DNA of 64,000 nt from Colias croceus. Taxonomy: Eukaryota; Arthropoda; Insecta; Lepidoptera; Pieridae. The notes under the pieces were generated by a model. That model did no database searches. It saw only the letters and a program-made list of their open reading frames with translations, and was not told the DNA's origin. Shown piece by piece: positions 34,661 to 48,619 of the stretch. The translations under genes were made by a program, and so were the position numbers. Each line of letters starts with the position of its first letter. The stretch's first letter is position 1. The stretch lies in assembly GCF_905220415.1 (NCBI RefSeq), contig NC_059541.1, forward strand, positions 6,584,501-6,648,500, in the 5' to 3' direction.

Positions 34661-37600
34661 ATGTTTCGGCCAGCGGGTCTCTCTGATGAAGAATCAAACA
34701 GTGATGATGAGTATGGATTTTATGAAACGCCGGTACCTAATTTGTTTTATTTGCATAAATAAAAAAAATAATTACAGTCCCTTTTATTTGTGGAATTTGT
34801 TGTGGAAGTTCAAGTTGCTTGCGACAAATTATCAGCATTTATATATTTTGTTTCATTTTTTATCACATTATAATCTTACAGAGAAAAAAGTATACATTTT
34901 CTAATAACTATGAAAATTCTCGGAAGAAGGTTGAAAATCGATTACAAGATGCTGTTATAAATGGAAATCTCAAGGAGATAGAAAAAATTGTTGCTCTAGG
35001 TAAGTGTTTTTGAACTAAAGACTTGTAATTTCATTGATTTTATTTATATTTGCAAGCCTAATAAAACATAACCAATTTCAGATCTGAATAATGATGCAAA
35101 TTTTAAGCTTGAAAGTGGGTGGACTGCTCTTATGCACGCCTGTTTTCATGCTCAAAAAAAGATAGTGGAGTTTCTCTTGGAAAAGGGAGCAGATCCCAAT
35201 TTACATGCTGGTAAGAAGAATTGTTACTACATAGTATAAAACTAAGTTGCTGTCGCTGTCTGTCTTTCCCTGAGTATAAACAGGGCAAAGCCAGAAAGCT
35301 AGTGGCAGATAAAACTACCAATGTAGATTTACATTTTAATTTCATTCTTACATTTAAAAATAAAAAGTTTCCCTAGTACCGCTTGTATTTTATTTAAATT
35401 TTACATTATTAACACAATCATGGCACCAGGTTTCTAAATATAACCAAGTCAATTTATTATAAACTTTTTAATTTTTTCCTTACAGGAATTTATCTATATT
35501 TTTATGAACTGTTAAAAATCTGACTTCACAGACTCGATGACACCAGTGATGGCGGCTTGTTCAAATAACAGCGGCAGTGATGATATAATACATGACATAG
35601 TTAGTAATCTCTCAAACCATGACTGTCTCCTGAACATTGGAGATAAGTATGGGCAAACACCTCTCATGAGGGCTGTGAGCAGTGGCCGTACGTCTGTTGT
35701 GGAACTGATATTGAGCAAAAATGTTAACATTGAAATGAGGGATAGACAAGGGTGGACTGTAAGTTAATTATATTTTAAAAGTTTTTATAAACAATTTCAA
35801 AATGAACTCGTAAAATTAATTATTATTGCCTTTGCAATGAGAGCTGCTATTGAAAATCTGAGATTAAGCACAGATTAGAAAAGAATACAAATGTATCTAG
35901 GACTTAATATCATTTATTGTGTGTGAATTTAATAACCCTTTGCAAATCCAACTAGCAATAGATGTATTACATATAATTTCAAAACAAAATGCATTTAATT
36001 TTGTTTAAAATTGGTCTAGATTATATAGTGCTGTGTGGACAGAAATTATGTAGGAAATTATTTTTTACTTATTTCCTTCACTCTCTTCCATTTCTCTATT
36101 TTTGATTTCTTTTAAATTCACATAATTTGTGCCAGTGCATTTGTGTTTCGTATCTATACAAGGAATTTTAAATTTTCAGGCACTATTTTGGGCTGTACAT
36201 CATAATCAACCAAAGATTTTGGAGATTCTCATATCAAAAGGGGCAAGATTGACTGAAGTAGACATGCAAGGTAGAACTGTGTTGGACATAGCGCAATCTC
36301 ATGAATATCCACAGATTATAGAAATACTCAATCAGCATTTGAAACTCGATAACAGTGATGAAGATTTGTTGGGTACTGAGGTATCAGATTTGGCCACATG
36401 GCAGGATTATTATCCAGGCTTAATAAATGATGAAAGGTACCTAGTCATTCCTAATTATTTACCATAAAATAGAACATGCTAATAATTTGTAATGAGGAAA
36501 ACATTGAATTGATTAAGAAATAAGACACAACACAAATAAATAATTAACTTTTATTAGCCATAATAATTTGATGAAGTGATGTTTACAAATAATATAAAAT
36601 TTATATACCTTAATTTTTTAACTAATTTTAGTGTATCATCATACATCATGTACAGTACTCCCAAACTGATAATGCACATATAAAAATTCGTCACTGTTCG
36701 GCAACTGTCATATTCCCCGAGCCTCCGAAGATGATATGTATATAGAGTGGTAAAATGTATTTTCTTCATGCAAAGTTTATAGAATTATGAGTTTTATTGT
36801 GAATTTAAGGTAAAAGAGATAAGTAACGAAATTTGTTTCGATAATTCAATGTAAGTTAATAGCGTGGATAAGCCACACGATTGCGAATATATATTTTTTG
36901 TATTGATTTACTCGGAAAATTCTATATTTAGAACTATTAAAGTGTCTGACTAAAGCTGGCGTAATGATGGATGTATGGAAGGTTAAAATAAGACAAAGTT
37001 TATATTTAAAAACATGATTTTCAAACACTGGTTTACATTTAAATTGTAGAAATCTAATCAATAAAATCTCAGTCCAAAGGATTTACAGAATCAGGGATTA
37101 TCTCTATTTCTGATATTGTAGAATGATCAGAACTTTCATTATACTCTTATTAATTTTCACTTTCCCCATTGCTATCTGCTACATGTGTAAATAATCATTT
37201 TATCGGAAAATTCACCTTTGCAACAAAACTAAGAAGGGTATGTAACAGCAGCTCTATATAATTCCATACTGAGATAATACGTGCGGTCACCACCAATATA
37301 TAAAGACGACTGACGGATTTTTGAATTTTTTGACTGACAGGCTACCGTCACCTATCGCCTGAATTGTTTTCGATTGTGTATGACTCTGAATTGACGCCTA
37401 TTTCTTTTGAACAAGGTGCAAGATGCAAGTGCATTGTTTAGGGCACTTACGATTCAATGATTCGGGGTGATTCGGGTGTTTCTGGAAATACGATAATTAG
37501 CGAAGATCTGCATGCGCATTATTAATTTTGGAGTACTGTATGTGTAAGCATCTAACAAAAATATCATTTTATTATAATGTAAATCATTATAATAGTATGT

Positions 37601-40502
37601 TTGATTTTAACTTTCAGACCAAAGTACACCAGTGAAATAAGACATCTTTTATATGGAATGAATTGTGAAAGGTTACACAGTTTAATGCTGCAAAATAATG
37701 TGGATTTAAAGACATTCCTTCTACTAGAGGAAAATGATATGATCAAATTAGGAATAGAAATGCCCTTTGAAAGACAAAGGCTCAAACATGGTATTCGCTC
37801 ATTTCATGTGAAGGGATGGAAGTTGAATACAGTAGCAGGTCTACATATTCAGAAAAGTGATAACTACAGGTATTTAGCATACTTATCTAAATGCTAATTT
37901 AAAAAGTATGAACATATTAAAGAAATAGTGCGAGTCTTATAAATTAAATTTTCAAATAAGTTTCCTTAAAATGGTGGAAATATTGACCATATATACAACA
38001 ACATTTTGTTGAAGAACAAAAAAATTTTAATAGACTGATGAATGAAAAATGCATCATGTATTAAAAATATGAAGTGAATATAATTACGAATTACGATGAT
38101 AGTAAATGTAGACTATTAGACTAGCATGTTAATTGTTAACATTTTTATGAATTTTTCTTTTCAGCCTCCAAGATTGTCTGGCAACTTTAGGGAGTCATTT
38201 GCAACAATTATACATATTGGAATCAACTATACAATATCTTATGAGAGACTATTGTAAAATACACAATCAAATAAAGTTTGAGCCACCAGATTCACCAATC
38301 TTAAACAAAATGCAGTCTGCTGCTAAGAAGCTGTTGGCCAATATTAATAGTATTAGAAGAGAAATTAATATCATGAAAAGCATCCACACTAAGGTAAGTC
38401 AATCAAAATTATATCATACTAGCTGCACTGGCAGACATTGTTCTGCCCTATTGCCCCTTTTACGTATTTTCTCTCTATGAGATCCTTGTGCGGTAAACAA
38501 AAATGTAAAAAAATACCCTAATTCGTCAAGCTGTTTTCGGATTTCCACATCCCACACATCTCAATTTGGTTGATACATATGTTGCGCTAGATTATAGTAG
38601 ATTCTTATTATCATCATCATCGGCATCATCGTTCCCGCGTTTCAGAGTGTCCACTGTAGGACATGGGCCATTGTAGTTGATTCTTATTATGCCATTAGTT
38701 AATTTCTAGTTTCGCTTAGGAAAGCGAAACTTACTAAAACTAGTTACTTATAAAACGTTTGGTAGAAGATAAATGATTTGGAAAAATATTAATTTCCTTA
38801 TTTATCTTTGAAGAAATTGACTCGAGTTACTTATACAACAATTTCTGCATCAACATTATACAGAATTTAAGATGCATAAAGTGTCAAAATATAATAAGCG
38901 TTAAGGCTAGTGTGGGTCAAAGAAGATCAACATGCTTTAATTTTATAAGCATGTTAGTACAAATATATGAAAAATCTTTTTATAAGCAAGATTAAAATTA
39001 TGTACTTACTGTAGTGTATGTATAGAAAAATTGCTTTGTCGTATGTTGTAACTATATGTACATATTTTTTGATATTGTATTAATTTGTATTGTCAATTGT
39101 CATTATAGTCCAACATACCGATATACATATTCTACAACAGCATTGTTTAAATTAATTTTACGATACAAATAGAAAACAAAGCTTGAGTAGGTTTCGATTT
39201 TTGCGTTAAGTTCAAATTATGATAACAGATTAATAAGTACACTTTAAGTATTTGATATTTAACATTTTTGTTATTATCATTCCATACAAATATTACTTCG
39301 CCATTATTTTTGTTAACTTATGTTCATATTTGACTAAGCTTATTTAATCTTTATAAGATTATTTGATCGTCTCAATAGCGCCATAAATAGAAGCTGATTC
39401 AATTACGCAGGAACTATTATGCCCTATTAGTTTAAAGAGTGGACTCTTACAAATCAGGATTACAATGATTAATGTGTTTACAATTTTTAAGACATCCATT
39501 TAGTTGGATAATGATCATGTATTTAGATTACCATCACTTATTGGTACCTAATTTCTCGTGAACGATTGCTAACATCCTCATAATCCAGCGGCTTGTTCTT
39601 TACGTCATAATTACATAGCATCGTAATTCACCTGAAATTATAGAGCGGGTAATATAAAATGCTTAAAATCGCCCACGTCGTGGTCAATGGGCGGTCAGCC
39701 TACATTATCCGATGTGTAATTTGGCAAACAAATTGGCATCAATACAAGTTGAACGAATCAATGATTTAGAATTTACACTGGTGCCAACAGCTTATTAATG
39801 CATTGCGTAGGGACATCCCATCTATTCGATGTGAATCTTATGCCAAATATAAAAAGAAAACATTGTAAATACAAATAGGAATCCGAAAATAAGAACCGTA
39901 AACATTATGTAAAATATATAGTTAGAGTGTTTAAATAAATTATTATCTATAATTTATTTAAACACTCTAAATTTTATTATGAAAATTACATTCTTATAAT
40001 TCTAGAAGCGTTAAAAATTATACATTTGTCCTCGTGGAATACGTTGTAATAAAGGAAAATTTAAACTATTTATGACGTCATTATTCAATGCAGTAATATA
40101 AAGTTCAATTGAAATTAACATTTGACCATGGCTTTTTTCCTTAAATTTAAATTACTTACTTATAATCATTTAAGTGGAATGTTATATGTAATGCTTAGTT
40201 TATGAATTAAGTACAGGTAAATTTATTTAGAATTATATTTATCTTTGACCGTTTAATAAATTTATTTAAATTACCTAGATCTAACGTTATTTACCTACCA
40301 CTATAATTTCATATAATTTTTGATAATGCGGATATTTCTTTCACAGATAAGCAAAAACAATCCGAAACCCGCCGACCTAATAAAAGAAAAGTCAACCAAA
40401 GAATTGGCTATGGGATACCTGACTGATGCTGTTGTTATCTGCTCATTGGGTTTCCTCGCATATCATGCGAGAACCTATGTTACCAGTTTTTTAAGGAAAT
40501 AA
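34661..40502 (+). CDS. Gasz: GASZ/ASZ1: ankyrin repeat, SAM and C-terminal membrane-anchor protein
   Basis: Eight coding exons join in frame into 479 residues: 34,661-34,732; 34,882-34,999; 35,082-35,210; 35,532-35,758; 36,180-36,436; 37,618-37,869; 38,165-38,393; 40,347-40,502. Every intron is GT-AG. The acidic N-terminus (DEESNSDDEYGFYE) matches that of vertebrate GASZ. Ankyrin repeats span roughly residues 75-215 (GWTALMHAC, GQTPLMRAVSSG, ALFWAVHHNQ), a SAM domain roughly 270-330, a helical stretch follows, and a hydrophobic anchor lies near 452-470 with a basic tail. Mammalian GASZ has 475 residues and the same order. In animals GASZ sits on the outer mitochondrial membrane in germ cells and scaffolds piRNA-processing nuage, supporting transposon silencing. 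The start has a weak context (aataATGt), but no better in-frame ATG exists. An AATAAA overlaps the stop (40,498-40,503). Confidence 0.93.
38600..38675 (+). repeat. Fragment of a LINE 3' region in GASZ intron 7
   Basis: The words 'ttatcatcatcatcggcatcatcg' (shown in part: catcatcatc) and 'gtgtccactgtaggacatgggcc' (in part: gtccactgtaggacatggg) are typical of a very common lepidopteran LINE/SINE 3' sequence. No ends are visible. It lies within an intron and should not affect coding. Confidence 0.5.
39922..39970. repeat. Perfect 22-bp hairpin in GASZ intron 7
   Basis: Arms 39,922-39,943 and 39,949-39,970 are perfect inverse complements around a 5-base loop (tatct). The stem is AT-rich and contains 'gtttaaataaatt'. 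It could be a tiny snap-back element or a recombination product. No function is known. Confidence 0.8.
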
Positions 40503-41486
40503 ATATTTGTATGTTGTATATTATATTGTTTTTAACACGTAACAGTTAATACACATTTAACGATTTCAAAGATTATTTACGTCTTTAATTTAAAATATTG
40601 CACGATTAAACAGTGCTTATGTCCCCTTACTAGAAAGATAAGTAGGTATAACGTATAAGTACCATAATGTATTTAATGAAAGCGAACGTAGGAAGCATAA
40701 AAATGTTAACTGCTCGTTCTCTTTCATACAGTTTCGTATGAATGAGTCTCATCTATTTTCGTCAATTGCCTAAATAACCGACTTATTCAGGGCGACGGCG
40801 AAGCGATGCATCACGATGATGTAAGCAATACTAACCTACTTCGCAACATTGGAAATTATGACCTGAAAATTTTATAACCACTGGCCTTAACATATATGAG
40901 TATATAATATGTAGAGTTGAAACCCATTTGGCAGCGAAGAGAATGCACCGCAAGTGTAATTAATAGGAAGCCATAGTTCGCAATTTGTTGCAAACAGTCA
41001 TAAAGCTCAAGTGGGCTGACTGCTTTATGTGACAAATAGATTTAAGATTTTGTAAATTATTATGAACGATATTTATGGCGGCTGACTAATGGACTATTAT
41101 TATTTATTAGTTGTTTTATTCGACTTACTTCATTATCGCGTTTGGGGCTCCGGCTCAAAATTTGCAATTTACTGTACGGTCTACAAAAATCGCTGTCCGG
41201 TATATGTATGTTGTACATTTTAAAAACTATTAAATTCCGTGTTAATACCAAAATTTGATTTTGGTATTATTTGACCATAAATGGATGTTGTCAATTGTTG
41301 ATTCTTGCATTGTTACCTATATACCAATACTTTTGGGTTTTAACACATATGAATATGTGTCTATTCTACAATAACAACCTAAGACATTATAATTCTGTGC
41401 GATTTGAATAAGAATAATAATTGTTTACATTTAAGGCTAAATAAATTAAAAAAGCTGATTCGTATTTGTCACAAGTGATAACTGCG
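40503..41486. other. Intergenic, no gene seen
   Basis: AT-rich DNA downstream of GASZ. No exon or recognisable repeat was seen. The GASZ cleavage site should lie within the first few tens of bases, given the AATAAA at the stop codon. Confidence 0.4.
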
Positions 41487-41748
41487 TTAAAAACAACCGA
41501 CTTCAAAGTTGCACTTGCAAAATTTACAAATACCTACAGACAAAAATGCTCATAAAATAAAAACTACTGGGCCTATCCGAATAAAATTTTTATGGGACCA
41601 ATTCGACACCATCCCGCATCGAACAAAAAAAGAATCACGTAAATCGGTTCAGAAACCTCGGAGTAATCGGTGTACATACATAAAAAAAAAAAAAAAATAT
41701 ACCGGCCGAATTGATAACCTCCTCCTTTTTTTTGAAGTCGGTTAAAAA
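41487..41748 (+). mobile_element. Lepidopteran short dispersed element with 'accgacttcaaa' termini
   Basis: It begins 'ttaaaaacaaccgacttcaaa' (core accgacttcaaa at 41,497) and ends 'tttgaagtcggttaaaaa', so the termini are inverse complements. The interior includes 'atcggttcagaaacctcgg' and an A-rich run at 41,683-41,698, both typical of a very abundant lepidopteran short interspersed element. It is non-coding. A fragment of the same 3' end appears at about 61,268-61,290 ('cctcctttttttgaagtc'). Confidence 0.75.
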
Positions 41749-44038
41749 TAGGCGAAAATAAACATAAATTTCCTAAATATTATGTTTGTGCTTCGCTTTA
41801 TGTGGTTCGGAAATCCGACGTTTTGTAAGTGCTCTGTTCCATTTATTAAATCATTTATACTTAATCATGTAGCAGATGTTGCATACGCCGGATATTTATA
41901 GCCTTGTAAAAACATCTGTATTTTTTGTCTTCTCAAATTAAAAATAAATAATTGACCAAAACTAACACTATAATGTAATCCAATGCAGATCAATATTTGA
42001 ATTGTAATATTTTTATCTAAATTAACAAATTTATTTGCGACTCACAAAGCAATTAACGACATTGGAGTTTAAAATATAACAGCTGACGTAATTAATTGAT
42101 GACACTTAGAATGGTTTGCATTTAGCAAAGCTGATTCATAACTCTGAGTCAAATCCTAATTAACAGACATGAGTAGTAAGCAGCAAAAATAATAAAAGTA
42201 CCTAACCGAAACATTGAATAATTTAAAAGCATAACATCCAAAAAGTTGACAACGAAAACATTTTAATTATAAATGTCAAATTATTTTCACCATACGGTCA
42301 TACCTATAATTACTAGCTTCCGCTATACTTTACGTGTACATAAAAGTATATAAACTTATACGTGCCGTATTGGTATACCTTCATAACCTTGAACAGTTGA
42401 AGCAGCGTATTCACTATACATTTCAATTAAGTAAACAACCATACCTGCCGATTAATTATTCATTACTTCATGTAGTAGGTACTTCAGTTTTTATTGCTCT
42501 ACACCACTGGCACAATACAATCAATTGCGTAAAATAAACAATACTTTTGTAACATGTTCTTTGTTAACGTTAACGTAGCAAAGTACCAATAGCACTACAG
42601 AGGTCATTTATTTCACATATCAGTAGCGATTAGTAAATATTTAACTAAATAAAATCTACAATAGGTAGTTAAAATTTCAAATCGTAGATTTTCTAGAAAA
42701 AATCCTTAAATAATAGATATCGTCCTGTTTTCCCATGTCTATTGTTCCAAACAAACAATACCTACCTCTATTTTATGTCAACTTCATACTTAGCTTTGCA
42801 TGTAATGTAGAAATAATTTTAACAATAGGATTTGGTCTTGTCTTGATCTTGATATTTAAGTAGGTAGATAAACATTTTCCATCTAGCAACGAGTGCTAAT
42901 ATTTTTTTGCCTTATCAACTCATTTTATAAAATTACATTGTTCTAAGTTATTGCACTCTGCATCACCTTGTACCGACAAGAATGTTATTGATATAGACAA
43001 TATTAATGAACAATAAATCCAATATATGTAACCTACTTGAACACGTAGAAAAAAATATTGTGTAGGAAGCAGTTTGGTGGGATGATACCTATATTTTATT
43101 TTTATATTTTGCATATCTAATTCGTATAGATATAGACCTATTCCGGTATGAATAGAGCATTATTATTGGAATTTCCTTTTCTTATTGCCCAACGAACGTA
43201 ACAATGGAATATCCACCTAGTCGAGTCACTAATTTCCTGAGGCGGAAGTCCGACCTATTTATGGCATCTTTGAGAAGCAATGTTCTTCATTCACAAATAT
43301 CTAATGTTCAATAATTTATGGGAAATAATACACAAACTATATTTCGTTTATTATTTTATTGACATCTAAAATTTCTGTAACAATTTTGTACTAAAATATA
43401 AATGTGTTCAGTAAAAAGCTATGTATTGCAAAATGGTACATTATAACATTACACTTGCCTATATTAAGACTAATGTTAAAGTGAATGGACTTTTGTAAGT
43501 AGCGTTAAAGGCATTTTAGTATTTACCTATTTTAATACATTTATGTCCATGAAAACATTGAACACGTTTATAAGCTCCGTACCAAGCGATCTTAGACCGT
43601 AATCTGCTCTTATTAATTTGATGCGTTTATAAATAATGGGTTTCCGCTCAACAACAATTCATCAATTAATAAGTGCATTTTATTCATTCATACCACTGAA
43701 ACATCTAATAGAGTGAGAGAAATGCATGACAATATGCACAAATTTCTAACAATCACAGTGAAAGCTTCGACTCAAGTAAATATTAATATCAACAGTGCAA
43801 ATAGCAACTGTTCTCCTCTGCCACAGATTTCAGTATGTACTATAATATTAAAAAAAACATTGAATAAAATTTATTAGTACATACTCGTTAATAAACTTTG
43901 AGATTCATTATGATTAAAATTCAAAAATAAATATCTCAAGGTCTTCAATACTCCTAACGTAAACGTAAAGAATTATAATAAATAATTAATTAACAGTAGT
44001 ATGGAATAGCTGCTGTCTAGTAGACCGCTATGAGATTC
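41749..44038. other. Intergenic and probable 3' UTR of the small heat-shock gene
   Basis: No exon was recognised. The right part should hold the 3' UTR of the minus-strand heat-shock gene. Candidate polyadenylation signals (TTTATT on the plus strand) occur at 43,870-43,875 and 43,347-43,360. Confidence 0.35.
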
Positions 44039-47000
44039 TCAGTGCTTCTGGATAGGGATATTTCTGTCGGTGATAGCGAGCTGCGGCAGCGGCGCCTCCA
44101 CAGTCAGCACGCCGTCGCGGGACAGGGACGACTTGATGGCCTCGGGGTTCGTGCCCTTTGGCAGTAGGAACTCTCTGTTGTACTCCCTGTATACTGATTT
44201 GTTTTCTGACTTCTCTTCGTGCTTGGCGTGGACCTGGATAGCAAAAGAAATAATTAATACTTATATTTATTGCAATTTATTATATCGTCTAACATAATTT
44301 GTTCCTGAAACATTTCATTTAATTAATGCGCATTTCTAAACTTCGTCAGAATGACCTTTTAAAATGATTTTCCGCTTCGTTACTTTATTGGTCTGTTACG
44401 ATAAAATATTTATTGAGATAGCTACTTAAAACAGTTCAGAGAACTTTATCACCAAAACTTTATTGCTCTTTACGAAAAAGCTATTACGTTACTAATACAC
44501 AGGAGCCATCATTTTGCGGATCTTTGGCATACTGCCTGTAGTTCGAAATAATACCGAGGCATTGTTTACATCTTGAATATGTACTAAAAAAAAACAAATG
44601 TCAACGGAAATTTAGTGGCAATGTAATGGATTGCCAGCAAGCAGCCTTAAATGATGAATAAATTTAAATGGACTGATATCCAAGCGAGCACTTACCAATA
44701 ATTTGTTATCGACGGTTTTCACGACAATTTCTTCTGGGGTGTATTGGCTTACGTCGAAACGGAGTTTCAGAGTTTTGCCATCACCTTCGTCTTGGATTAA
44801 GGGAGAGTTCAAGCTGTCCCAATGACTGGGTTCTGCTAACTGTCTGCTGTCACTGTGCTGTGAAGATGTGGTAGAGCTGGTGAAAGTAAAATAAAACTCA
44901 TAAATATATATTTATAAAGCATTTTATACATGTTTCCATGTACAATTTGTGCTTTGTTGCGCTTATTATAATTACTACTATGTAGGTACTACATGATAGC
45001 AATGAGACTACAATATATCAACACCACATTTGGGTATTTTATTCGTTTACTTAAATTGATAAAATAATAAAAGAGTGAAAGTGACCTTATGTAAATGATA
45101 AGTGGAAGGTGATAACCTTCGTTTACCAAATATAAGACATAGCAATCTACTTCATGCGATATATTCAAATTTTATTTGAATTCCCTTTAACGACTGTCCT
45201 TTGTACCAATTAATTTTAATTCTTTTTTTATTTAGGTCGCATGTCGCCAGGGCAATGCTCCGTAGGTATTTTATCCGTAAAAGTTTTTATTCAGACCTAT
45301 TTGCATTTGCAACAATCTGATAAGAAAAAAATTCAAATCATAAATGCATTGCGACATGCAATATTTTGGGAAAAGGCGGACATTTAATAACACTACAACA
45401 TGAACTGTGTACCTACTGATGTGTACAAATATGTGTTAATTTATATAACGCCCACGCTGTTTTAATCGCAATCACCTTAAATTATATGTTTGTACTACTG
45501 TCATCACGCGTATTGATTACGAACATTTTTTATACAAAAATATCAATTTTGCAGGCTCCGGAAAATAGCAATGAACTGTAATAAACTAATAAATAGATGG
45601 GTTTATAGGAATATTAAAAAAAAATCTTTTACGAATATGAATAGTGCAAAAAATTACTTATTAAAATATATATTTTAAGCTTAGATTTTAAGAAGATTTT
45701 TAGAAGAGTACCTAACTAGGTACGTATAATATAAACATGATAAATATGTAATGTATATTTTTAATTATAGTTAGGTACGTAACTATATATTTCTCCTTTT
45801 TAATTATTTTATGTAAAATGTTGGAAAACTCAAACGGAACATACCTATGTACTTAGGCAATTGAAGTTTCAATATGATTCGTGCAGGTTTTTTTTACACT
45901 GTATTGTTATTATGTCTTTAACTTAATTAAAGAGTTAATGTAAGTTTAAATATATTTTCATCATGTAGGTAGATACCGTTATTGATATTTTTTTTACCAA
46001 ACCATAATATAAAGTTAAAAGAATACAATATTCGCCAAGTCAGGTAACTAAGTAGGTATGGTAGAAATATTAATGAAATAATAATCATTTTTAAGTCTAT
46101 TTAACAATATTGCCCCAAAATTATATATTTTAGTGATGTATAAGTTATTATAGGTAGGTACCACAGAGTTCATTTATTCGGTATGTAGGTGTCATCAAAA
46201 ACCGATTAATGTTGAAGGTTTCGGAAACGTCAGAATATCGACACTTCACAGAGATCTGTGAAGCTAAGCTATGTGGTATACTATCTAAGTGATAATTTTT
46301 CCGTGTTTATAATTGATCATGACAACACACAACTGATGTCACGCCCGCGAGTGCACATACAAGGTTATTGTCAACAACATGATCTCACCGATATACCTAA
46401 TCCCAATATATCGATGTCGATCACGGTCAATTATCTACTTAAAATATGAGTTTTTACAACATTTTTGATACACTGTATTATAATTTAATGTGGGTTTATT
46501 ATCATGTTTATAGCATAGCTAATACATACGATAAGCCAGTGTTCCTTATACGACTTAAATAAGTGCAGGTAGGTAACTATTGTATAATCTGTGCTATGGC
46601 GTGTAATTACTATATTGCTAATTAATTAATTATAGATACTATACAATTCCCTCCACGTTAGTATAGTGCAAAGGTGGTCTATAATACGTACATATACAAT
46701 ACATACAACCCAGCATTTTACCTCTCTGAAGACTTCGTTACTCCTCCGGAGGAAACAGATTCGAAATTGTAAGACATGCAAAAGGCAATATTTTCTGTTA
46801 GTTTTTTTGGAACCATAATTGAAAGTAAATAAAATACTATAAAAGCGCGAAGATTTCAGGATGGTATTACATAAATTTAAAAGGGATATCGGCATATTAT
46901 TAAGCATGTAAAGCATAGAAATGGATCACCAATATTAAAACCTATTGGACTAGCATGACAGTTAAAAGGTTTCAGTAGACACAGACACAGCTTAACTCCT

Positions 47001-48445
47001 GTTTTTTATTTAGAATACTTAGGTGATAATTGTATGAATATATTTGTGATAAGATATAATAAAATGTTAATATATTTATTGAAAACATTGTAAATATAAG
47101 CTAGTTAAAAACTTGCAAAAGTTTTTCGTGCATTTTATCTAAACAGTTTTGGTGAATTTTAGAAACAATTTCAGAAAAATGTTTCTGTTTAGCCTTCGGG
47201 CGCGACCTGCCAATAACCTCATTTTTACATGACGCCCGAATGTTACATAATATTCAGAGAAGTCTACAACTGTCTGAACGCATTAATTTCAACTAGGTCG
47301 TATGGAATAAACATCGTTTCAGCGGCAACATAAAGTTACGTACCTACTTGGTTTCGAGCAGTATGGATAACTATAATAAAAATTGTCGTAAAACTAGTTA
47401 TTTTATGATACCTGCAATTTGTTTATATAATATTGTTAGGTAACAGCTACCTTCTGATATACAAATCATTTTTCTGCCATCCAATGTGTTGTTATTTAGT
47501 TGGTCCGCTTGTTTCCATAGTACCACAGTCCTAAAATCGATATCTATGGCTTTGATGATAATATTTGATTGTCTAATCCTTAGGTCTAATCATTTTCGCC
47601 GTGGGTGCTTACCGTTTTATTAAGTAGGTACCTACCTACGTTTTATAATAAAAAAACTTTTGACATTTTCGATCTCATCGTGTGCCAATTTCATTTTATT
47701 ACCGTGTGAAAACTGTTTCATTACGCATACAGTTTACATTCCTATTCTTTATAAACAATTTGCTCACGTTCGGAACCGCCGGCCGGCGCTATTTCTATTT
47801 ATGACATCATCTCGGGTCGGGCTTACGTATCGCTGCACGCTTTAAATGGAGCCGACTGAGATGTCTGCAGTTGATGCCGTTCCGCGGAATGATCCCGAAT
47901 AATGCCTTTTGAATAACAACTTTCGTGGAACCGTCGTCGAGGTCGTCCCAAGTGGGCGACTTGCGAAACCCTATCTCATTAATTCAAGATTCCCTTTTAG
48001 GAAACTTGAGCAGCAATGTTACTATTGCAGAATAATAATGTAACTGGAAGCTTAAGAATGAACTCGCCCACTTATGAAGTATCCAATATTCGTGTAAGAA
48101 TTGCGTAACGAATTCAAGATAATCGAGTTAACTGCTTTATAACACATGTTCGTCCATATATGCGAAGTCAATTATTGAGAAATGAAATTACCGTCGAATG
48201 ATTAATTTATTGGTTAGTAACTAAGTTGTAATAAAATTAAAAAGCGTAAATACATACCTTGTGGTGCTCTTAAAGAAGTTGTTGCTCTCTCTATTCATCA
48301 ATTCTGATCTGAACTTGCTCATTTCTTCTTCCATTTTGCGCATTTCGGCGTCAAATCTCTCCCTAATGCTTGAGAACTCTGTGTCGATAACTGAAAAATC
48401 TCCTAGCTTAATTGGAATATTCCTCTTGAGACCACTGTCAGCCAT
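44039..48445 (-). CDS. Small heat-shock protein (alpha-crystallin/Hsp20), ortholog of Drosophila CG14207
   Basis: Three coding exons, 48,258-48,445, 44,696-44,876 and 44,039-44,233, join with GT-AG junctions into 187 residues. The N-terminus (NIPIKLGDFSVIDTEFSSIR, then ERFDAEMRKMEEEMSKFR) is nearly the same as in CG14207, a HspB8-related chaperone. The alpha-crystallin domain starts near residue 98 (KTLKLRFDVSQYTPEEIVVK) and contains HAKHEEK, YREYNREFLLPKG and SRDGVLTVEAPLP; a short IPI-type tail motif (RNIPIQ) follows. Such proteins bind unfolding clients and form oligomers through the IXI motif. The start ATG has a good context (GAAAATGG). Intron 1 is long (about 3.4 kb) and separates the CG14207-type N-terminus from the crystallin domain. 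Serine- and threonine-rich linker residues lie at the junction of exons 1 and 2. Confidence 0.95.
44877..48257 (-). other. Intron 1 of the small heat-shock gene
   Basis: A 3.4-kb AT-rich intron. I found no nested gene. Two regions of slightly higher GC (about 46,190-46,440 and 47,760-47,960) may be regulatory or repeat-derived. A minus-strand open frame at 46,626-46,916 has no recognisable domain. Confidence 0.5.
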
Positions 48446-48558
48446 TTTCACGATTGTGTAGTGTGGAAACTGTTGAAACTAAACAAACACTGACGAAAAA
48501 CGTCCTTGTGTAAACACAATTCACGATGTCGCTTTGCACTCGTTGGTAGACAAGGCAG

Positions 48559-48613
48559 CACTGATCATTAGTTGTCGACTCGGCGCCAGGGGGCTTGCGC
48601 ACAGTTTTAAATA
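48559..48613 (-). promoter_or_regulatory. Candidate core promoter of the small heat-shock gene
   Basis: On the minus strand a TATTTAAA word (48,606-48,613) precedes a TCAGT initiator-type word (about 48,561-48,565) by about 45 bp, somewhat longer than the usual 30. Both lie 110-170 bp upstream of the start codon. No convincing array of nGAAn/nTTCn heat-shock units was recognised nearby, which fits a constitutive or developmentally regulated member of the family. Confidence 0.3.
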
Positions 48614-48619
48614 GCCTCA

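Noticed and set aside
46626..46916. 96-codon minus-strand frame in the heat-shock gene intron
   Set aside because: No domain, and it does not fit the reading of the flanking exons.
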